Shown here piece after piece: positions 56,180-64,000 of a stretch of 64,000 nt of DNA. The notes under the pieces are model-generated. The model saw only the letters and a program-made list of their open reading frames with translations. It searched no databases and was not told where the DNA came from. The stretch is from Forficula auricularia. Taxonomy: Eukaryota > Arthropoda > Insecta > Dermaptera > Forficulidae. The stretch is from assembly GCA_024734495.1 (NCBI GenBank), contig JALMQS010000089.1:934370-998369 (forward strand), given 5' to 3'. How positions within the stretch are numbered: position 1 is the stretch's first letter; each line of letters opens with the position of its first letter. The translations under genes and the position numbers were made by a program.

Positions 56180-56330
56180 CTTGTACTAGATGAAGGAGGA
56201 GGTATCAGCCAAAGATGGAATCACTGGGTTCAATAAACACACCTTTAATGAGACGTTTCGGCCTAAATTTTTATTTGGCCATCTTCAGTCAATTAGGAGT
56301 TATACACAAAATGCGGTACACATATGTGAT
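56180..56330 (-). mobile_element. Penelope-like terminal fragment
   Basis: Carries a hammerhead core and the phrase GAAACGTCTCATTAAAGG. It lies directly next to the R14 element. No coding sequence. Confidence 0.55.
56246..56298 (-). ncRNA. Hammerhead ribozyme motif HHR7
   Basis: On the - strand: CTGAAGA, stem II GGCC/GGCC with extra A-T pairs, GAAAC and the preferred GTC triplet. Stem I is weak (TGA/TCA plus scattered pairs). Minimal stem III. Confidence 0.6.
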
Positions 56331-57077
56331 CGAACCAAGCCTTGTCAAAAATAAAAATTTCTTTTAGCTTCATGCGAATTTTTAACGTGTCGCTGGACCC
56401 AAAAGTTTCATTCTGAAACTGAAAAGAGGTGTCAAGTGTCAGGACATAAACATTAAATTTTTCTTGTCCTATTATTATAATGTATTAATCGAAGTAAACC
56501 TATGTTTCTATGAATATTGATTTTTTTTGCGGCCCACCTAAAGTTAATCCTTGTTTGTTTGGCCCAAGATAGCTTTTGAGTTTGAGCCCCTTGGTCTAGA
56601 TAGATAATTTATTAAATAAAATATTTTGAATAAACTCAATATGTATGTGATATTTATTGAGGATAATAATGACCCTGCTAAATGTATAATTTTAATTATT
56701 TTTCTTGAATACTCAGCATGCAATTATGCTAAAAGTGCCCTTGTATAATTACAAATATTTCTTTTCAATAAGTAATCATCAGCTCGCGTTCGCCTTATTC
56801 TTAGTGTGCAAGTACTGACATGTTTCGCTGCAGGTCGACACAGGTTGCCGTCGTCAGGCGTACAGGAAATATTATAGAAGCGCCCTTTCGTGCTTTTATT
56901 ATTTGTCCTTAACTTTACAATTATTTATTTATTTCTTCAAGCCTATATGATTTGTGATAATCAAAATAAAATAAAATTTCTTGTTTATTAAATACATAAG
57001 ATGTTTCTTAAAATTTTCAATATTCTAAGGAAATTAAATCAATAAAAATACAAATAGTTTTCTTTGAAAATATTTTG
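56331..57077. other. TE debris, no gene
   Basis: 56520-56600 (TGCGGCCCACC ... AGTTTGAGCCCCTTGG) resembles the end of a hAT element. 56815-56875 on the - strand contains CCTGACGACGGCAACCTG and GCGAAACATGTC, a Penelope-type end with a poorly paired stem II. Both calls are weak. Confidence 0.4.
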
Positions 57078-57170
57078 TTTTGCCGAGAGTAGCAGAATTG
57101 TTGATTCATAAAGATAAATCAATGAGGTTGTTCTCTGCTTGATGCAAATTAACGTGTACATATATATATA
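57078..57170 (+). mobile_element. Family R11 end
   Basis: GCCGAGAGTAGCAGAATTG, TGAGGTTGTTCTCTGCTTGA and a TA run match 19236..19330. Confidence 0.6.
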
Positions 57171-57218
57171 TATACTATAGATACCAAATATTTCTCAAAT
57201 GGTCAAGTGGTATACTAA

Positions 57219-57264
57219 ATAAAATAGTACTAATGGCAAGTACTTAGTCCGTGTAAACTAGGCC
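57219..57264. mobile_element. R14 right end fragment
   Basis: AATAGTACTAATGGCAAGTA and GTCCGTGTAAACTAGGCC followed by TAA repeat the right end of 55271..56172. Confidence 0.7.
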
Positions 57265-57302
57265 TAATATAAACATCCTTGTCATGCCAATACATACAAT
57301 AC

Positions 57303-57490
57303 ACTTTATCCTTATAATAGTAGATATCCCTCGGAATTTTTTTACAGATTTTTAGCTATTATAATTTTGGAGTTACAGCTAGATAAAATATTGCTCTATC
57401 TTAGTGTTAGTAAGATATAAGCTCCGAAAGTATAATAGATAAAAATCTGTAAAAATTCTGAAAGATAGCAACTATTATATTGGATAAAGT
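57303..57490. repeat. Inverted repeat, ~70-bp arms
   Basis: ACTTTATCCTTATAATAGT (57303) is mirrored by ATATTGGATAAAGT (ending 57490), with TTTACAGATTTTTA / AAAAATCTGTAAA in the arms. Confidence 0.75.
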
Positions 57491-57571
57491 TTACAGAGTT
57501 CCAAATTTTTTGAACATTTACTTTAGCCAGAATAAAAAATTGATCGTTCAATGGCAAAAACCAAACATCTC

Positions 57572-57675
57572 TAGTAGCACAATGTTTCAAACTATATAGT
57601 AACCATATACTTAGTGCCTATATAGATTTTAAGAATCTATTTAGGAACTATATAGTTTGAAACATTGTGCTACTA
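57572..57675. repeat. ~104-bp palindrome
   Basis: TAGTAGCACAATGTTTCAAA (57572) is mirrored by TTTGAAACATTGTGCTACTA (ending 57675). It is absent from the second copy of the duplication. Confidence 0.9.
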
Positions 57676-57787
57676 GGAATGTTATTTAGATGAGAAGCTT
57701 AGATCGTTCTGGAGTTCATGTTAAAATTGAGATTGGGACCTGCTGATGATGGTGGGGGAGGTGGCTATTTTTTTATTTATTTCAAAC

Positions 57788-57974
57788 CGAAGGGTGAACC
57801 GAGACCTAATATGCTGTACACCTACCTCCACTTGTACTTTCAAATATTTCCAAGTACTTCCAAATATTTCCAAGTACTTCTAAATATTTCCAAGTACTTC
57901 CAAATATTTCCAAGTACTTCCAAAATACTTCCAAATAGGTGTACACCTACTTCCAATCGCGGATCTCCCCTCGT
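57788..57974. mobile_element. hAT-like MITE (family R9), copy 3
   Basis: Ends GAAGGGTGAACCGAGACC and CGCGGATCTCCCCTCG, flanked by TTCAAACC and TTTAAACC, a near-perfect 8-bp duplication. Inside are four tandem 20-bp units (AAATATTTCCAAGTACTTCC). The unoccupied site is visible at ~58458 in the downstream duplicate. Confidence 0.88.
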
Positions 57975-58600
57975 TTTAAACCATCTGAGACTCTGGTGGC
58001 ATACAAATTCGAAAATACCCATAAAACTAGGACCACCCTAATGGGTACATAGCACAAACTAACAAATGGGTCGAAGAGTAAAATTAAATAAACATAAGAT
58101 CAAATATATAATAAAAAATACGTGATATTTACTGATGCCCCCTCTCCCCCACGTGAGATTGCGTAAGATTCGGCTCAACCTCCTAAACGTCTCACGTAAT
58201 TAAGGGATGCCCCTTAATAAGATTTAGCGACAAACATCTAAAAATTGTGTATTTGTTCCCTTCTTCGGGACATTCGGTGACCCCTGTTATTATGTTATTT
58301 GAACATTTACTTTGGAATAAAAAATTGATAGTTCAATGGCAAAAACCCCATGTAATTTAGATGAGAAACTTAGATCGTTCTGGGGTTCATGTTAAAATTG
58401 AGATTGGGACTTGATAGTGGTGGTGGGGGAGGGGGCATTTTTTTTTTATTTATTTCAAACCATCTAAGTCTGGTAGCATACAAATTCGAAAATACCCATA
58501 AAATAAGAACCACCCTAATGGGCACATAGCACAAACTAACAAATGGGTCGAAGAGTAAAATTAAATAAACATAAGATCAAATATATAATATACCACTTGA

Positions 58601-60107
58601 TCATTTGAGAAATAATGCACTTGTTTACGGGGGCCCCCGGGCATTTCGTCCCCTCTGCCTTCGTCTATTACTATCTTAATGTCAATTTGCAAAATCCTTT
58701 TCTAAAATTAGATCAGATTTTAATAATTAAAAAAAAAACTTTACATAAAGTGTTTAAATTTAAAAATAATGATGGAAAATTAAATTTTAATGTAGCATAA
58801 ACGAAATTATGAAATATAGGTAATTAGATATTAGATAACGCATATTTCTAAAATAAAAATTAATCAAATTTTAAATATGTATTGCACGCTTAATATTTAA
58901 ATCTATTCATGATATTTGGTTGGTAATATATTTCGGTAACGGAAGCGAGCGCGCCAACCAAATGATGATAGGCTTTCACTCAAGGAGTCGCTCGTTAATT
59001 ATACCGTGTGGTCCACTCGTGATATAAAGACGGAAACGCCTCCAAATCGAGAATACGAAATTAAATAAAAAGGGATATAATTGAGAAATAGATAGGAACT
59101 TCAAAAGATTTGTTCTCTTAAGGGGATTCCAGGACTGTTTATCATTTTTATAAGAAAATTCTCAAATTTTTAGCATCGAACCATTGATGCATTAAATATT
59201 TATTCCCGAAATTTGAAGTTGATCGTCTGTCCCATTACCGAGAAATAAATTATTGAAAATTGTCCTTTTAACATGGAAGTAAATGGACGGAGTTTTTAAA
59301 AGGGCTATAACTTCTAGACAAATTATACCATTTTCAACAAATTTAAACAGATCAATAATTAAACTTTTATGAATCGAATGATACATTTTTCAATAGATTT
59401 GACAGTCTAGTTAATTAGTTATTCATAAATGTAAAAAATAAAAAGTTATTTGCAGTTAACAGAATATAACAAAAACACTCGTGTAGAATTCCAACTCTAT
59501 TTCCTGAAATCGTTTTTGTGTTAAATAAATACTTTTATAATGAGAAAAAATTTATCTCAATATTCTTTTTTATTAATATTAACAAAACAAAGATTTTTAT
59601 TCGAAATTAACCTAATTATTAACAATTTTGTTTTATTAAAAAATTTAGTAGGCAGAAGTTGTCACTCTCCAGAAATACGAAAGATTTTTTCGAAGATCAA
59701 CAAAATAGATCAGCTGTACCGAATCTCCTTAAGGCTAGTCTTTAAAAGGAAAATTATTTTTGTACTGACAAAAATAAGAAATAAAATCTATTACTAAAAT
59801 AGCTTATATTTAGGCTTAACAAAATAGCTAATATTAATATAATGATACTAAACCGGTTTTATTATATTTTAAACAACTTTCGATGCTCTTTTACACAGTA
59901 TTTAAAGACTGAGTAAAAGAGCATCGAAAATTGTTTAAAAATAAAATAGCTAATATTTAAGTGGGCAAAGAAGCCCTAAAAAGAATCTTCTCCAAAGTTT
60001 AATTTCCTGATTTAAAATTTTTTTATAATAAAATCACTAATTCGTAACTCTTATTAAGTCAAACACTAGTTTTAAGTAGTATAGAGAAAAATATTAACTT
60101 AGATATA
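58601..60107. other. No supported gene; one palindrome
   Basis: Two open stretches (58615 and 59540) have no motif. 59866-59894 and 59913-59941 form an inverted repeat (TTTCGATGCTCTTTTAC). Its outer flanks both read AAAATAGCTAATATT. Confidence 0.45.
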
Positions 60108-60800
60108 CAGGGTGATTCACAGTCGATGGCACGTTAGACGTTTATGGAAAATTTTTCTGAAAAATTTATCACCTTACATTTTCTTACCTGTTCTATTAAT
60201 CTAAAATATTTTCAGCATTGCGACGTTTCGGCTTCCATCGAAAAATCGTCCCAACTTTTTTTTTTAAATAGAACAACCTGTATATTAACACATTTTTTAG
60301 AACCGCCCTTTTATTAAAATACTTTTTTGTTAATATTGTCCATTACTTATCTCTATCGGTTTTCGAGATAAAAAATAATTTGTTTTAAATATGGTCCAAA
60401 ACATGGTCCTAGTTAAAATTAAATAAATTAGTGCTCTCAATTCATGAAAAGTTGATATTTTGGTGGTAGTTTAGACACACCCGAAGTATTTAATTTACGC
60501 CAAAAAATCGACTCCATATTATACAGGGCGTGCTAAGATTACTATTATTTCCGTTATTCATAAAAGGGGTCAAAAGTTCGTTTTTTCAAATGAGACCCCC
60601 TGTATATTACTCAATAAATTGAAAGACGAAGAAAAATGCTTTAAGACGATATATCATGTCCCTATACCTAAAACATCAAGTTTTCTTAATAAAGCCGCTT
60701 TTTCGTGAAAAATTACTTTTTAATGAATTTAATTTTAACTAACCATGGAAATATCAAGCTTATGACAGTTTGTTGACTATTTATAAGTAACTTATAAGCA
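60108..60800 (+). mobile_element. Single arm of the foldback element
   Basis: It begins after TA with CAGGGTGATTCACAGTCGAT and follows the left arm of 29635..31204 for ~690 bp (with a small deletion after GTTTATGGAAAA), stopping near the turn-round point. The second arm is missing. Confidence 0.85.
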
Positions 60801-60931
60801 TTTAGAAAGGTCTTATGCAAGGAGTGTTGCTATTACTTTAAAAAGGTCTTTTCTTAACCGCACTCGTAAAAGAGTATCTACCAATTATGATATATATAAT
60901 TTAAAAAAAATAATTAAATTTTCATTATTTT

Positions 60932-61215
60932 TGAAGTGAAACTTCTTTAGCGTCGTATCTGTTAGATTTTTTGTTACAATAAAGGGAAAATAACTCAATA
61001 GAGGAGAAATAATTTTTTTGAAAACCCACTAATTTTTAACGACAAATAAAATGTATTAAAATTAGGAAATTTAAATTAATATTTTAAAACCCACTAATAT
61101 TTCATGACAAATGAAATTTATTAAAATTAGGAAATTTAAATTATTTCAATAACATCTAAAGCCCAAAGTTTCACTCCACCCGTGAGCTTATGTGGATGAG
61201 ACGCATCATATTTTT
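60932..61215 (+). mobile_element. Family R8 element
   Basis: From AAGTGAAACTTCTTTAGCGT to AAAGTTTCACTCCACCCGTG, with two internal AAACCCACTAATATTT-type repeats. It is one of the cleaner copies and shows the inverted ends. Confidence 0.65.
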
Positions 61216-61804
61216 TTATCTCTCACAATTTTACTATCCGATAGTCTGCATATTTTTATTATTTATTTACTTTCAAAGCATCTATAAGTATCTACATAAC
61301 CGACCGTTTTTTGCGCACTGACAAGAATCTTATATAAGTATCCATAAATACATTGCGATAGATCTTTGTTGTTATGACAGCGAGAAGGTGGAATTCACGA
61401 TCATCATTTCGCTCATCGCCAGCATACTTACTCCCTTACAACATACATTCAAATGCTGGATGAAAAGATAAATATAATCAATTGAATCAGAGAGGACTGG
61501 CATAAATTGTGTTTGTATTCATGAACGTTTGTAGAAAATTTTCGGGATAGGAAGAAAAGCTCGGAGACAAATAATTATATATATATTTAGCCCAGTAAAT
61601 AGAGGGGTTTCAGCTTACATTAATTGATTTTATTTACTTATTTTTATAAGTGCTAAAGGCTTCATTTAGTACCTATTGTTATTTTTATTATTTAATCTTA
61701 CAAATTACTTTTTTTTCTCAAAATAATGAAAATCACTTTGAGCTCGGAAAGAAAATAATTTTATTTCATCTTTCTAAATTTTACTTCTTATCAAAACTAA
61801 ACAT
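61216..61804. other. No feature seen
   Basis: AT-rich; no gene or repeat end recognised. Confidence 0.5.
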
Positions 61805-62010
61805 ATGTAGTTTTAAAGGAAATCAGAAGATGTTGCCATCTACTAGATCCGAGATGGAATAGATTATGTTAAATGATACTCTAGAAGGATTGTTTTCATC
61901 CTGTCAGGAATCGAATCTGAGTGCCAACCTGCCAACATGTAATTGAAATGAAAATAATCCATCCCATCTTGGATCTAATAGGTGACTACCTCTTGTGATT
62001 TTCTTTCAAA
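61805..62010 (-). repeat. SINE-like element with inverted tail
   Basis: On the - strand, GGCACTCAGATTCGATTCC (B-box-like) and AACATAATCTATTCCATCTC match the SINE-like copy at 32275..32445. The block GATCCGAGATGG is inverted at 61965-61990 (CCATCTTGGATC), so two tails face each other. Confidence 0.5.
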
Positions 62011-62622
62011 TTAAAATCGTTTTCTATTCGAAAATTGAAATCTTATAAACATGGTTTATATTATTGGATTATATTGGATTTTTATGCAGTTAAAACTGCC
62101 AAAATATGAAGTTAAAAATGCTAAAATATACAAGTAATATGCAGAATAAGTTGATATATGCAAATATATCCAACAAAAGATGGCAAAATAAATTTTTTTA
62201 TGCAATAAAAAATTAAAATTGAATACAAAAAGACTATATATATTTGAAGAAGTGCTATGGAAGAAATAAAATGATAAAGTAAGCTACTATAGACGTCAAG
62301 TGTCAAATACTTATGTATTTTTATTGATTAAAACATTGCATAAAATTCTCATTTAATTTAATATATTAGTTTAGTCAGTCCCATAGAGAGGAATAAAAAA
62401 TAACTTGAAATTAATTCTGATCCCCATCTGGGGTGGTGCCCAGATAATGAAACCACTATTTCCGGTTATCAAACTAATCGAAATTATTTTATCCATGTTT
62501 CGGACGTTTTTCCATCTTTCTTCATTGTTTATAAATGTCAATAAAATATGAAGATATCATACAAACGCAACTTTTTCGTTTTGTTTGTTCTTATTATTGT
62601 AAAGACAAAATTTACAGACCCT
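62011..62622. other. No feature seen
   Basis: AT-rich intronic sequence without a recognised element. Confidence 0.5.
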
Positions 62623-63223
62623 GATAGCACAATTGGTCTAGAAGGGGTTTTCTAGATACTAGAAGATCTTCTAGAAATCTTAAAGAAATCTTAACGACAA
62701 TAAGAGCTTATTTTATTCCTCTATAATATGCTTAACAATTTAATCTATGAAATGGAATTTGATAAATCTAATAATAACAGAGATATAGGTGTTTGAAAAT
62801 TTACTTGATAGATATTTTGAAATTTGTGGAACAAAAATCATTTATATCTCAGTAATTATTAGTTCTATTAAATATAGTTTCATTAGATGAAATATTAAGC
62901 ATATTATTCTAAATAAAAAGACACTTTATTTCTTAAATTGGGTTGAAAATTCATCGAGTTATGACTAGAAATCTGCTTTTTAACATTGAAAATCACTGCA
63001 GAATTTTCAAATTAATTCGAATTGGCCAACTTATCCTGCCTTCCTATGGGATGATTTTCAAAAATAAGGTCTTATTTTATTCCCTATAATATGAGTAACA
63101 ATTTAATCTATGATATGTAATTTGATAAATTTAATAATAACAGAGATATAGGAGTTTGAAAATTTACTTGATAGATATTTTGAAATTTGTGAATAAGACA
63201 ATTTCTAGAGCGAGTGTGCTATC
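62623..63223. mobile_element. TIR element with internal direct repeat
   Basis: Ends GATAGCACAATTGGTCTAGAA and TTTCTAGAGCGAGTGTGCTATC are inverted. Inside, ~140 bp is present twice (62695-62833 and 63060-63198; AATAATAACAGAGATATAGG). No coding frame. Class unknown. Confidence 0.65.
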
Positions 63224-63539
63224 TAAGAGAAGGAGGAAAGATCTGAGTAACATTAGTTAATAAAAAGTTAAAAAAAAGTTTTTTTTTCGAAAATAATGAT
63301 TTTATTACCCTTATTTGGTAATACATCAAAAACCAGTTATATTTTCAAACCCGATCTCTAGAGGCTATTTGTAATATATTAATTGGAAGGCTTAGCGTGA
63401 ATATTTCATCTAGTGCTAATTATTTAATGTATATTTTGTTTGTCAATTTTTTTTTAAAGTATTTAATAAAATATTTATTTATTATTTATTAAAAATGTAT
63501 TTTGTTTAAGTATTTAAGCTATTTTTTTTTTAATTTCAG

Positions 63540-63633
63540 ATTAAATTCTTCAACTTCAAGGATATCTACCTATAAACAATCAACAAGAAAACCGATCGTC
63601 GACAAATTTGTAAATGAAAATTCCACTGAATAA
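63540..63633 (+). CDS. Host gene terminal exon
   Basis: Acceptor TTTTTTTTTAATTTCAG ends at 63539. The first A completes a Lys codon with the AA of exon 53166..53251. 30 more residues follow (LNSSTSRISTYKQSTRKPIV, then DKFVNENSTE) and a TAA at 63631. The tail is Ser/Thr/Lys-rich and unordered in appearance. With the two upstream exons it gives about 161 residues. No domain is recognised. Confidence 0.7.
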
Positions 63634-63823
63634 TCCAAGTTTAAGTGGAACGAATGTCGACATTGAATCAAATTGGCCATCGAAATTACTTCAAATTTCG
63701 AAAAATTTCATTTGTGAACTCTTAAAAATATCCAAATTTGGAATGGTCAAATTGTTTTTCACTCTTCTTCTTCAACTTCTCTCAACGCCAATATTTTGCA
63801 TGTGTGTGTGTGCTCTGAATAAA
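63634..63823 (+). terminator. 3' UTR and poly(A) signal
   Basis: AATAAA lies at 63818-63823, ~185 bases after the stop, with a TG-rich stretch (GCATGTGTGTGTGTG) before it and A/T-rich sequence after. Other AATAAA-like hexamers are common in this AT-rich DNA, so the true cleavage site is uncertain. Confidence 0.5.
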
Positions 63824-64000
63824 AAAATCTTCATTCAAATTATGAATATATGTAGAAAAAAATTAGATTTAATAACTTGAACTAACATGTTTTAAAATAT
63901 TATTATTTTTCATTAGTTTTAGTTTCTTTATCTTTATAACGAACGATTTTTTTTCCTAATATCAGTGTTAATTTTTACTTCAGCAGGTCTATTCTCTAAA

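Larger units (their letters stand above)
57500..58600 (+). repeat. Segmental direct duplication
   Basis: 57500-58110 and 58298-58600 share long blocks: TTGATCGTTCAATGGCAAAA, CTTAGATCGTTCTGG, AAATTCGAAAATACCCATAA and CACAAACTAACAAATGGG. The first copy has an extra palindrome (57572..57675) and a MITE. The second lacks both, so it shows the empty sites. Confidence 0.8.
53252..63539 (+). other. Intron of the host gene, ~10.3 kb
   Basis: From GTAAGT to TTTTTTTTTAATTTCAG. It is phase 2: the AA left by the upstream exon plus the first A of the next exon give Lys. Confidence 0.7.

Noticed and set aside
56815..56875. CTGACGA ... GAAAC on the - strand as a ribozyme
   Set aside because: The core bases fit, but the 24-base intervening segment does not form a closing stem next to the core.
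63614..63880. 88-codon frame overlapping the last exon
   Set aside because: It lies in another frame over the end of the spliced exon and the 3' UTR. The spliced frame has a stop at 63631 and fits both upstream exons.

Overview
The window is AT-rich animal nuclear DNA that looks like an insect. The evidence is spliceosomal introns, nested LINEs, Penelope, Helitron, Tc1, hAT and MITE copies, and repeat ends (CCGACTTCAAAAAAGG and AACGAGCAATTCTTG types) that I associate with insects, Lepidoptera among them. The order and species cannot be fixed from the sequence. Nothing bacterial (operons, ribosome binding sites, CRISPR) is present.

Only one host gene can be supported. It lies on the + strand as the 3' part of a split gene: exon 9820..10125 (102 codons), exon 53166..53251 (86 nt) and terminal exon 63540..63633 with its stop, followed by an AATAAA at 63818. 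Splice signals and phases agree (phase 0, then phase 2). They give a roughly 161-residue, Pro- then Tyr-rich protein that I do not recognise, with a likely signal peptide. The introns are about 43.0 kb and 10.3 kb, so almost everything else in the window is intronic transposon debris.

Region by region. 0-9.8 kb (upstream of the exon) holds a chimeric rolling-circle element, a MITE containing a LINE tail, a frameshifted Penelope-like element (RT plus GIY-YIG) with a hammerhead ribozyme motif, and more hammerhead-bearing Penelope ends. 10-29 kb holds copies of a ~0.7 kb repeat (family R1), rolling-circle elements, hAT-like MITEs, an LTR-like promoter segment and a nearly complete but dead Tc1 element with its own intron. 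29-37 kb holds a rolling-circle copy split by a 1.57 kb foldback and by a tandem array, a Penelope inverted pair with two facing hammerheads, and an RTE element inserted in another LINE with a clean target duplication. 37-53 kb holds a complete non-autonomous Helitron (40265..42009), a helicase-bearing Helitron sitting inside a ~240 bp tandem array, a LINE with an FADD motif, and a hAT remnant split by a MITE. 53-64 kb holds further TIR elements, a second foldback arm, SINE-like remnants and the last exon.

The TE genes carry frameshifts, stops or truncations, and none is likely to make an active protein. The main interest is structural: many inverted repeats and self-cleaving ribozyme motifs placed inside the transcribed intron of one gene. 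Family labels R1-R16 are mine and are defined by matches inside this window.
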